Shown: positions 32,084 through 40,497 of the stretch, piece after piece
How positions within the stretch are numbered: position 1 is the stretch's first letter
Layout: every line of letters begins with the position of its first letter
Assembly: GCA_027493615.1 (NCBI GenBank)
Contig: JAOSKK010000008.1
Span: 1-64,000, forward strand
Direction: 5' to 3'
DNA: 64,000 nucleotides
Origin: Verrucomicrobiota bacterium
GTDB lineage: Bacteria > Verrucomicrobiota > Verrucomicrobiia > Limisphaerales > J093
Notes under the pieces: model-generated
Told to the model about the DNA's origin: nothing
The model's input: only the letters and a program-made list of their open reading frames with translations
Databases searched by the model: none
Made by a program: the position numbers and the translations under genes

Positions 32084-32977
32084 CTAGCTGCTGCTGCAGA
32101 GCACATGGTAGGCGGCTCCGAAAGCGCCGGCAAACTCGCCCATCTGGGCCGGCACCACCCGGACGCGATGGCCCCCCGGACGCCACTCGAGGGTCTCGAG
32201 CCGTTGTTCGAGCGGTTGGAACAAGGCGTCGCCGGCGCGGGTGATGCCGCCGCCGAGGATGACGACTTCGGGGTCAAGAATGTTGATGAAGGAAGCGATG
32301 GCGCAGGCAAGGGCCTGGACGGACTTGAGCCAGAACTCGCGCGCAAACGGATCGCCCGTCTGGAAGGCATCGATCAACGCGTGCGTGGTGAGAAACCGAC
32401 CCTGCGTGCGGGCCGCGATGCTGTAGTTGCCGATGGCCCATTCGAGGCTGCCCGGGGTGTTGCAGATGTCGGGCGGGCCCGCCTGGTCCAGCACCAGGTG
32501 ACCCAGATGGCCGGCCCGGCCGATGGCGCCGCGGAGGAGGTGCCCGTCGACCATGGCGGCACCGCCCACGCCGGTGCCGAGTGTGAGCAGGATGACGTTC
32601 CGCGCGCCTTTGGCCGCGCCTTGCCAGACCTCGCCCATCAGGGCGGAGTGCGCGTCGTTGAGGACGCGGACCGGCTTTTCGGCGTGGAGGTAGTTGGTCC
32701 AATCCAGGTCCTCGATCCCGGGCAGGCGATTGGGCAGGAACGCGATGGCGCGGGCGCTGGGCGAGGCCAGGCCGGGGGCCGACAAGCCGATGAGGTCCGG
32801 CGGTTGGCCCCGGGCGGCGACGGTCCGGTCCAGGACGCCCAGGATGGTCTCCGCGAAATGCATGGGCCGGTCGGGGTCAAAAGGCTCATGGCAACGGAGC
32901 AGCGCTTCGCCGTCACGCGTGGTGGCGACGGCTTTGACGCTTGAGCCGCCCAGGTCAATGCCGAGGAGGTAGTTCAT
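32084..32977 (-). CDS. ROK-family sugar kinase-like protein
   Basis: 297 residues, MNYLLGIDLGGSSVKAVATT giving the phosphate-binding loop. PVRVLNDAHSALMGE holds the likely catalytic Asp, and LLTLGTGVGGAAMVDGHLL and DPEVVILGGGITRAGDALF are ROK hallmarks. The zinc-binding site of typical ROK proteins (CxCGxxGC) is replaced by DICNTPGSLEWAIGN, so it cannot bind zinc in the standard way. No DNA-binding domain is present, so it is a kinase and not a regulator. It probably phosphorylates glucose or a related hexose. The frame is intact. Confidence 0.85.
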   Translation of the reverse strand: MNYLLGIDLGGSSVKAVATTRDGEALLRCHEPFDPDRPMHFAETILGVLDRTVAARGQPPDLIGLSAPGLASPSARAIAFLPNRLPGIEDLDWTNYLHAEKPVRVLNDAHSALMGEVWQGAAKGARNVILLTLGTGVGGAAMVDGHLLRGAIGRAGHLGHLVLDQAGPPDICNTPGSLEWAIGNYSIAARTQGRFLTTHALIDAFQTGDPFAREFWLKSVQALACAIASFINILDPEVVILGGGITRAGDALFQPLEQRLETLEWRPGGHRVRVVPAQMGEFAGAFGAAYHVLCSSS

Positions 32978-33011
32978 GGTTGGAGGTTGAGGTCAGGGGG
33001 AGCGGCCTGTT

Positions 33012-33165
33012 CCATCCGGACCTGCTCGGCGGCCATGAGCCTGAAAGCGCCGGTAAACCGGACGCACTCCAGACGCTTCGCGCGGAACGGACGGGCGACG
33101 CACATCGCGAAGCGTCTGGAGTGCGGGGGTTCACCCCCGCTTTTCGTGCTCGGTTCATGGGAGGG
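33012..33165. repeat. complete palindromic repeat family A with unit D
   Basis: Unit D (CGGACCTGCTCGGCGGCCAT) is followed by GCGCCGGTAAACCGGACGCACTCCAGACGCTTCGCG. About 30 bases later comes the mirror arm GCGAAGCGTCTGGAGTGC and GGTTCACCCCCGCTTTTCGTG. It is nearly the same as the copy at 7.48-7.6 kb, although flanking genes are unrelated. Confidence 0.8.
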
Positions 33166-33195
33166 AGTGGGGGGAGGAGGGCCGGGTGGATAGAG

Positions 33196-33266
33196 GTAGG
33201 CGCCGACGTGACGAGGCGAGGTGATGTTGCGCCGGTTTCCCAACGCCACCTCACGTCGGCGCCTGC
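33196..33266. repeat. inverted repeat, family B, second copy
   Basis: Arms of 23 bases at 33196-33218 and 33244-33266 match the 25.04 kb palindrome, apart from a few changes (ACGAGG for AGGAGG, CCACCT for CCTCCT, CCTGC for CCTAC). The arms still pair almost fully. The stretch 33267-33586 holds no supported gene. Confidence 0.8.
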
Positions 33267-33586
33267 AGCGGGTCTGGGATGCCCGGGTTCGGCGTGGCTG
33301 GCGCCGTGCTCCGGGGAGCCCGAGGCCACTGGTGCCGCCCACCATCACGATGGTTGTTCCCGCAAGCCGCCGCATGGGTGCCGAGTTTGGACGCGGGAGT
33401 CTGCCCTTGGCCGGGGCGGCTCTGCAAGCCAGGAACCCTCATTCGGAACGGTGGGCTGGCTGATGCAGTACCCCGGGCCTCTTGCCGGCGGCTGCCGGGT
33501 CTGCCTCCATGGGGCGGTGTGCGGGAAGACACAGCATCCGGGGGAGCGACTTGCGCCTCCGCGACCCGGTCCGGAATCCGCAGACT

Positions 33587-33630
33587 GCGGAGCGCAGGCG
33601 GGACGCCTGCACCACAAGGTTCGCGGAGGG
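33587..33630. repeat. repeat unit C abutting a gene start
   Basis: The unit (GGAGCGCAGGCGGGACGCCT... ACCACAAGGTTCGCGGAGG) matches 28.35 kb. Its last bases GCGGAGGG form the ribosome binding site of the alpha/beta hydrolase gene, 3-5 bases before its TTG start. Confidence 0.65.
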
Positions 33631-33633
33631 CGT

Positions 33634-34575
33634 TTGAAGCCGGCTGCGCTGACGCTGGTCCTGGCGTTGGTGGTGGCGAGCGGTTGTGCACCCAGCCGGA
33701 TGCTGGCGCGCGCGATCGTGAAGGCGCCGAACACGTATCCGGACTGGTTGCGGGTCACGTGTGTGGCGCCGGGGATTACCAGGCCCGGATCCGCACGAGC
33801 CCGATGCGAGGAGGTCGCCGGCCGGGGCTGACTTTTTCGCTGCGCGCGAAGCTGCCGCCGCGGCCGACCGCTGCGACCGACGCACCGCGGGGGACGGTTT
33901 TCCTGCTGCACGGGCACGGGGTGGACTCGTTCAGTCTCTGGCCCTGGGCTGTGGTGTTGGCCGAGGCGGGGGTATCAGGCCGTGTTGGTGGATCTGCGGG
34001 GGCACGGCGATTCCACCGGGAAACGGGTGTATTTCGGGGCGGTCGAGGCAGAGGACTTGCGGCAGGTACTCGACGACTTGATGGCGCAGGGCAAGGTGGG
34101 GGGACCGGTGGCGGCGATGGGGGAATCGCTGGGCGGCGTGCTGGCCCTGCGGTGGGGAGCCGTGGATCCGCGCGTACAGGCTGTGGTGGCCCTGGCGCCT
34201 TACGCCGAGCTGGCCACGGCCATTCTGGCCATCCGCGACGAGTACGCACGCTGGCTGCCCCGCGGCCTGGTGCAGGCGGCGGCCCGGCGATTGCCCGAGG
34301 TACTGGCGGTGCCGGCGGCGGGCCTTGACACCGAGCCTTTCGTCACGCGGTCGATCACGCCCACGTTGCTCGTCGCGGCCGGCCATGATCCGATTGCCTC
34401 GCCGCCGACGGTCGGGCGGTTGGCGCGGCTCTGTGCGGGGCCGGTCAAGTACCTCGTGGTGGAGACAGCCCGCCACGAGACGCTGCCGTATTACCTGGAT
34501 GAACTGCGGGAGCCGGTGCTGGGCTGGCTCGAGGCGTACGCGGGTGCCCGGTCGGATTACTTCTCGAGCAGATAA
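33634..34575 (+). CDS. alpha/beta hydrolase lipoprotein (two frameshifts)
   Basis: About 313 residues. The start chosen is TTG at 33634, because GGAGG lies just upstream and the product opens with a lipoprotein signal (LKPAALTLVLALVVASGCAPS, lipobox ending in Cys). The frame changes near 33787 and 33975. The hydrolase fold shows the oxyanion region TVFLLHGHGVDS, then LVDLRGHGDSTG, the nucleophile elbow AMGESLGGVLAL, an Asp in VAAGHDPIASP and the His in VVETARHETLP. The closest functional guess is an esterase or lysophospholipase of the serine aminopeptidase S33 group. Its last 19 bases overlap the end of the convergent glycosidase gene. Confidence 0.8.
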
Positions 34576-37252
34576 TAGGGCGTATCGCGTCCCAGGGTGA
34601 GGCGAGTGGCCGGGCCCGGGGCACCGGCAGTTCGATAGCCGTTGAAGTCGAGGGGCGTGACGGTGAGGGAGGCAGCATCGGCACGTTTGAGGGCCACGGT
34701 GCCGGCGAACTCTTTCACGAGCAAGGGGGAGCTGCCGCGGTGCGTGAGCGTCCGTTTGCCCGTGGGCGCATCCGTGGCCCACTGGTAGGGACGTTCCTCG
34801 CTGGCGACCTGCAGCAAGAGGCGGTCGGAACGGGCGATGGGCTTGCCATCCAAGGCCACCAGGAGGATCGCGCCGTAATCGAGCGGAGACTCGAAGGTGA
34901 TGTCGTTCAGTTCCACCCGACCCAGCGCACCGAGGAAGCCCGTGACACCCTGGGCGGCCGGGGCGTTGATGGTGAGTCGGCCGAGTTGCCAATTCCACTC
35001 GAGCTCGCCGGTGTGGCTGCGGACCCTTCCGGCCTTCCGGTCGATGAACGGTGAGAGGTCGGTGGCCCGTGAACGTGGTGGGTCGGCCGTCACGAAGTCC
35101 ACGCCCACCCGGCCGACGAGGAAGGCGAGCGGATCGGAAGGCGTTGACGTTGGTGAGCGTGCCGCCCGGGGGCACGGCGTCGCCGCGGAGTTGGTCGAAG
35201 TTCTGCGGGGCGGGCAGGGGGTCCCGGCGAGCGCGTAGAGGTCGTTGACGGCGAGTTCGAGATCGACCACGCGGGGGCTGGTGCTTACCAGGCCTTGCCG
35301 GTAGAGCAAGGCGGCGCCGGGGAACTGGCCGAAGACGACCGGGGTCTGGATCGAGAACTTGCCCGGGAGTCCATCCCAGGAGGAGGAAGCGGCGGCAAAC
35401 CAGCCGATGGCGTCGGTGCCCTGGAGGGCGGCATAAGCCGCACCCACGAGGACCATGTCGGCGCGATAACGGTTGGGGAGCGGCCAGTTGACCTCACTGA
35501 TCATGGAGGGTTGGCGCTGATAGATGAGGTCGAAGAACGGGTTCTCGAAGTCGTCGCCGGGACCGTCGGGCTTTCGGAAACGGAGGGCGCTGCGGTCGTC
35601 GTAGGTCTGGTTGGGCTCGAGATTCCAGGCGGCATTCGGCCCGTCATGCGGACCGCCGAAGTAGCCGTGGCGGTCGAAGAAGTCGGCGATGGAGTTGGCG
35701 TACTTGTCGAGGGGATCGAGGTACTGCGGGGAGGCGGTTTTCCAGTTTGAGGCATAGACCAGGCCGCGGAAACCCAGCTCCTGCTTGAGGTAGGCGTAGG
35801 TGGCCCGGTGGAAGTCGAGCATCAGCTCGGTGAGGAAGCGGGCGGTGTCCTGGTCCCGGGGCCGGCGTTCGTTGACGAGGGTCCACAGGCCGCGGAAACC
35901 CACGCGGCCGGATGCGAAGTCGTCGTGGGGCGAGCTCACGCCCTGCCAGGGTCCGGCCTGGATCTGGGCGAGCGTCTGGCCCGGGTACCGGGCAAGGAGC
36001 CAGCGGGCGAACTGCTGTTCGAGGAGCGCGCGCTGTGGTTCGGGGAGATGGCTCTTGCCGCCGGCGTCGGGGTTGAAGGTCCAGAAGAGGGTCGAGTCTT
36101 CGTTGTACATCTCGGCGAAGGCGACGGCGGGTTCGTCCTTGAGGGGCAGGCCGGTGTGGGGATTCGGGGTGGTGAGGAGGTAACGCCACCACTCGCGGTA
36201 AAGCTGCTGGAAGCCGGGATGGAAGTAGAGCAGCGCGAACGGGTGTTGGCCGCCGGTGTAGCCAGGGAACGCGGCGTTCTCGGGGCCGAGCCGGACCCAA
36301 AGCGGGAAGTAGATGCTCAGGCTGGTGTAGATGCCCTGGCGTTTGAGCACCTGGATGAAGGCGTGAAGCTGGGCCACACGATTCGTATCGATGCGGCCGA
36401 AGTCCCGTCCGCTCCCCGCGTAGATCGGTCCATGAACGCGGACGAGGTTGACGCCCCGTTTGGCGACGGTGCGGGCGAAGCGGTCCAGTTCGTCCGGGGC
36501 GGACCCGACGAAGTCCATGCCCACGTTCACTCCCCAGAACCGCACGGGTTGGCCCGTCCGCTCATGGACGAAGTCCTCGCCGCGGGTGCGGATGAAGCCG
36601 TGTTCGCCGGCCTCCTCTTCGTTCAGGCGCCGGAGATCCATCGGGCTGGGGGCGAACGGATCCGGGTCGGGCTGGAAGGCGAACCAGCCGGGCTCGTGGA
36701 TCGCGAGCTTCTCGCCGGGCTTGAGTTTGCCGCGAGGGGTGAACGGGTCGCGGGTGAGGAGGAAGCAATCGTAGGCGGTGGTGCGGGATTCGCCCGCGAG
36801 CACTTCGAGGCGGAAGACGGCGGGGCCGGGTGCGAGGGTCACGCTGCCGACGTTCGCCCAGCCGACCCGCCGGCCGGGGTTGTTTCCGAGCAGGACCAGT
36901 TCGGTGAGGGAGGCCTGGCGGGATTCGTTCCAGGGCGCATCGGCGCCGACGCGCCAGCGGAAGTCCTGGGGATTCCAGAACTTTCGCACCCAGAAGTGGT
37001 AGGTGCCGGCGGCGGGGATGATGAGTTCGCGTTGCACGCTGCCGCCGGGCGGAAGCCAGAGCATGGCGTGGGCGGAGAGTTCCGGGCCGGCTTCGCCCCC
37101 TGGGTCTCGGCCTCGAACCAAACCCAGCCCGGTTCCGTCGCCGGGGGCGCGGGTTCAGTGGCGAGGAGGAGGCACGGGGCAAGGGCGCTCGCCAGGGCGG
37201 TGACGACACGGGAGGAGCAGGGCGGCGACGCGAAGTGCAGCAGGCAAAGCAT
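34557..37252 (-). CDS. secreted GH5-like (cellulase-fold) glycoside hydrolase
   Basis: About 897 residues, starting at ATG 37252 (MLCLLHFASPPCSSRVVTALASALAPCLLLATEP). The frame changes near 37095, with a compensating pair between about 35130 and 35220. Segments: an N-terminal carbohydrate-binding-like beta domain (GGSVQRELIIPAAGTYHFWVRKF), then a TIM barrel with PVRFWGVNVGMDF and VNLVRVHGPIYAGSG. VAFAEMYNEDSTLFW holds the likely acid/base Glu after Asn, and PSMISEVNWPLPNRY the likely nucleophile Glu. The C-terminal beta part ends in TPYYLLEK. It is larger than plain GH5 enzymes and resembles uncharacterised verrucomicrobial 'cellulase family' proteins. Substrate unknown. Confidence 0.78.
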
Positions 37253-37413
37253 GGCGAGAGATTAGCAGGCGCAGTGCCGGGTGTCAGGGGCCTGGGCACG
37301 GATGGCTCCGCAGCGACATCCGGGAGCCAGCGTAAGGCATTCACTGATTGTTCGCTGCTGCGGGAGTGTGGTCTCATGCAATGTGGCGTTCGTGCCAAGG
37401 AGAACTGTCTGCC

Positions 37414-39030
37414 ATGTCAAACCTACCCCCTCCCGAAAACGTCGCGCTCCCTGCGGGCCACCTCCACCAAGGAACGCACAAACCAACGACCCCTCGTCGC
37501 CGGTGGTGGCTGGGGGTTCTCGGTGGCCTGGCGATCCTGGCCGGTATGCTGGTGATTGAGCACTTCCGCGGGGAAGCCAACCTGCGGGCCTGGCGCGAGG
37601 CCATGCGTGCCAAGGGGGAGCCGCTGCCCGTGGCGGAGCTGTTGCCCCCGCTGCCGCCGGGCCGGACGCCGCTCCCGCGGTCCGCCATCGTCAAGCTGCT
37701 TCGGTTGGAGGACCTGCAACCCCTCGCCGACGCCTCCTACGGACCAGGGTTTCTCTACCTGGCTCCGGGGCAGGTGCGGTCGGTTTGGGCTGAACCCGAC
37801 GCTGAACCGACTCCGTGGGGGACGAACACATGGAAGCACTTGGAGGCGGTCCTGGCCCAGGTCTCCGAACCCCTCGGCGCCCTGCGGGAACACCTCGCCA
37901 AGCGGACCTGGACCGTGGCGATGGAGAATCCCTCCAAGTCCGAGCTCCCCACCTCGATGACTTTCAGTCTGATCTCGGCTTCCATTGCCCTGCGCGGGGC
38001 CGTCCAAGTGGAACTGCACCGCCAGCGGCTGGATGCCGCGCTGGAACATCTGTTGGCCTTGCTGGCCCTTCCGGAAGACGGGCTCGCCGGGCGGCAGAGC
38101 GTTGGCCACGTCGGCTTCCTGGCAATGCACCAAATCGCGATTCCCGCCACCTGGCAGGCCCTGCAGGCGACCGGCTGGACGGACGCCCCCTTGGCCGCGC
38201 TGCAAACTGCCTGGGAGCGCAAGTGGTTCCTCGAGGAGACCGCCCTCGGCCTGGCGGCCGAGCGGGCCAGCACAGGTGCCGCGACGTTTGACAAGCTGCG
38301 CGAAGACCTGGGTACGGCGCTCCGAAACGCCCCGCACTTGATCCTTCATCGGAGTATGGCGGTCCCGTCAGTTGGTGCGCCCTCGACCCCGGATCAGGGA
38401 CGGTGGCAACGTCTTGGCAGCCGCGCCGTCGAGCTGGCGGTCTTTCCGGCGGGGATTGCCTGGCGCGTTGCCTGGTTGGACCAGGACGAGTTGCATTATT
38501 GCCGGAGCATGCAGGAGGCGATCGAGCGGGTGCGCTTGATTGCTGCGGAGCGTTCTGTCGCCGCCGCCAAGGCGTGGGCGAAGCGCGGCGCCCGGCCGGT
38601 TGCGCCTTTCCGGTCCGCTGCCCGGAGCCTGGGAGAATCCGGCGCCGCCCTCGACCGGGTGCGTTATTGCGCTTCGCAGGCCCTGTTGCCCAAGCTCGAA
38701 TCGCTCGTGGCCGCGGCCTGTGAGCTGGAAACCCTGCGGTCGATGGTCGTGGCAGCGGTGGCATTGAAGCGCCATGAACTGCGCCACGGCGGGTTGCCTG
38801 CGGACCTCGCCGCGCTGGTGCCGGAGTTCCTCGCGGCGGTTCCGGTGGACTACCAGGACGGGAAGCCGATTCGCTATCACGCGCGGGCAGACGGAACGTA
38901 TCTCCTCTACTCGGTGGGCGATGACGGTCAGGATGACGGCGGCGTGGCGGCGGCGGCAGTGCCCTCCGGCGAACCGTCTACGCTCACGGGGGGTCGCGAT
39001 TGGGTCTGGCCGGTGGCCACCGCGCGGTGA
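37414..39030 (+). CDS. uncharacterised inner-membrane anchored protein
   Basis: 538 residues. The start chosen is ATG 37414 (MSNLPPPENV), with AAGGAG at about 37397-37402 upstream. One N-terminal transmembrane helix (WWLGVLGGLAILAGMLVIEHF) is followed by a conserved helix (NLRAWREAMRAKGEPLPVAELLPP). A long alpha-helical periplasmic part follows, ending in ALKRHELRHGGLPADLAALVPEFLAAVPVDYQDGKPIRYHARADGTYLLYSVGDDGQDDGG. That end resembles the C-terminal of pseudopilin- and GspG-like proteins, with a DP/DG-rich terminal stretch. I recognise the type from verrucomicrobial genomes but know no function. The frame is intact. Confidence 0.7.
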   Translation: MSNLPPPENVALPAGHLHQGTHKPTTPRRRWWLGVLGGLAILAGMLVIEHFRGEANLRAWREAMRAKGEPLPVAELLPPLPPGRTPLPRSAIVKLLRLEDLQPLADASYGPGFLYLAPGQVRSVWAEPDAEPTPWGTNTWKHLEAVLAQVSEPLGALREHLAKRTWTVAMENPSKSELPTSMTFSLISASIALRGAVQVELHRQRLDAALEHLLALLALPEDGLAGRQSVGHVGFLAMHQIAIPATWQALQATGWTDAPLAALQTAWERKWFLEETALGLAAERASTGAATFDKLREDLGTALRNAPHLILHRSMAVPSVGAPSTPDQGRWQRLGSRAVELAVFPAGIAWRVAWLDQDELHYCRSMQEAIERVRLIAAERSVAAAKAWAKRGARPVAPFRSAARSLGESGAALDRVRYCASQALLPKLESLVAAACELETLRSMVVAAVALKRHELRHGGLPADLAALVPEFLAAVPVDYQDGKPIRYHARADGTYLLYSVGDDGQDDGGVAAAAVPSGEPSTLTGGRDWVWPVATAR

Positions 39031-39115
39031 GGAACGAAATACGGCGCGGAACGACGGGGCACCGCGAAACACGCGAAAGGCAACGGATGGCCGCGCTCGC
39101 CCGGCGGTGGGCGGA

Positions 39116-39160
39116 TCGCGAAGCGTTTGGAGTGCGGCGTCTTCCAGCACCGCTTTTCGT
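39116..39160. repeat. family A repeat, right half only
   Basis: Contains GCGAAGCGTTTGGAGTGCGG, then CACCGCTTTTCGTTG, matching the right arm of the family A palindrome at 33.1 kb. It lies in the 199-bp gap before the glycosyltransferase gene. Confidence 0.6.
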
Positions 39161-39229
39161 TGCGGCGCTGCGATCCCGCCTTGCTTTGCCCTTTGTCCTC
39201 CGCGGGACCGGCCCGCACGCTTTCGCGCG

Positions 39230-40216
39230 ATGACTCGGGATCCTGCCCCGCCTGCCGTGGGTGACGCGACGCTGCCGTCGGTCTCGGTGGTCATTCCCAA
39301 CTACAACCACGCGCGCTACCTGCCGCGATCGCTGAACGCCTTCCTCCGCCAGTCCGTTCGGCCTGTGGAGATCGTGGTGGTGAATGACGGTTCGACGGAT
39401 GAAAGCCTGAAGGTCCTGCGCGAGCTCGCCCGCCAACATCCGGTGATCGAGGTCCTCGACAACGAACGCAACCTCGGCGTGGTGCCCAGCATGAACCGGG
39501 GTTTGGCACGGGCGCGCGGCGACTATGTCCTCTTTGCAGCGGCCGACGACGAGGTGCGGCCCGGCCTCCTGGAACGGTCGCTCACGCTGCTGCGGGAGCA
39601 TCCGCAGGCCGGGCTGTGCAGCAGCCTGTCCGAGTGGCGCTGCGAGGCGTCTGGCTTGGCCTGGACTTTCGGGGCCGGCATGCCGGGCGAGGCGGGCTAC
39701 CTCACGCCGGAGGCGATGGTGGCACTGGGGCGGCGCGGGCGGCTGGCGATCTCGGGGCCCAACACGCTGTTCCGGCGGACCGCGCTGGTGGAGGCGGGCG
39801 GCTGGGTGCCGGAACTGCGCTGGTACTGCGATTTCTTTGGCGCTTACGTGGTGGGGTTCCGCCATGGCATGTGCCATCTGCCCGAGGTGCTGGCCGAGTT
39901 CAATCTGAGTGCGGGCTCCTACTACCACACGGCGCGGAATGCCGCGGAACGCCGCGCCGTGCTGGCCCGGATGCTGGACCTGCTGTTGGCGGAGTCTTGT
40001 GCTGACGTTCGGCCGCGGATTCGGGACAGTGGGATTCTGGGCACGCTGGGCATGCCGTTGCTGCGGGTGGTCCTGGGGCAGCCGGCGTATCGGGGGTTTG
40101 TGACTGTCCCGTTGTTGCGACAGGTGGCACGGCGCGGGGCGGAGGTGTTGGGTCGCCGGTGGTTCCCGGCCTGGTTTGCCCGCTGGTGCCTGCGCGTGTT
40201 TTACGGGAAGGGGTAG
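39230..40216 (+). CDS. family 2 glycosyltransferase
   Basis: 328 residues from ATG 39230. GT-A fold hallmarks: SVSVVIPNYNHARYLPRSLNAFLRQS, EIVVVNDGSTDESLKVL, RNLGVVPSMNRGLARARGDYVLFAAADDEV (metal-binding DD), and the acceptor region ISGPNTLFRRTALVEAGGW. There is no transmembrane domain, so a soluble or peripheral inverting enzyme is likely. It probably adds a sugar during surface polysaccharide or glycolipid synthesis. No other such genes flank it, so the pathway is not known. The frame is intact. Confidence 0.88.
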   Translation: MTRDPAPPAVGDATLPSVSVVIPNYNHARYLPRSLNAFLRQSVRPVEIVVVNDGSTDESLKVLRELARQHPVIEVLDNERNLGVVPSMNRGLARARGDYVLFAAADDEVRPGLLERSLTLLREHPQAGLCSSLSEWRCEASGLAWTFGAGMPGEAGYLTPEAMVALGRRGRLAISGPNTLFRRTALVEAGGWVPELRWYCDFFGAYVVGFRHGMCHLPEVLAEFNLSAGSYYHTARNAAERRAVLARMLDLLLAESCADVRPRIRDSGILGTLGMPLLRVVLGQPAYRGFVTVPLLRQVARRGAEVLGRRWFPAWFARWCLRVFYGKG

Positions 40217-40497
40217 GTTTCCTCGTGGCTGCGCTGCCGAGGGACCTGCGTCCCCGCTCTACGGGGTACGCGCGAGAGCGACAACCCGTTGTCGTTGGCG
40301 ACGGAGTCCCGCAAGCATACCTGCGACGGCTTGTCGTGCAGGCGTGGTGATCCACCGCACGAGGGAGGAGGATTCACGGTTTTGGGGCGGAGAAGATGGT
40401 AGGAAATCTGCTAGCTTCTTGTTGCTGTTTGCTGATGAGAAGGTCACCATAGCGCGCCCGTAAGACCATGAAAGCTACCCAAGGAGTTCCTGTTCCC

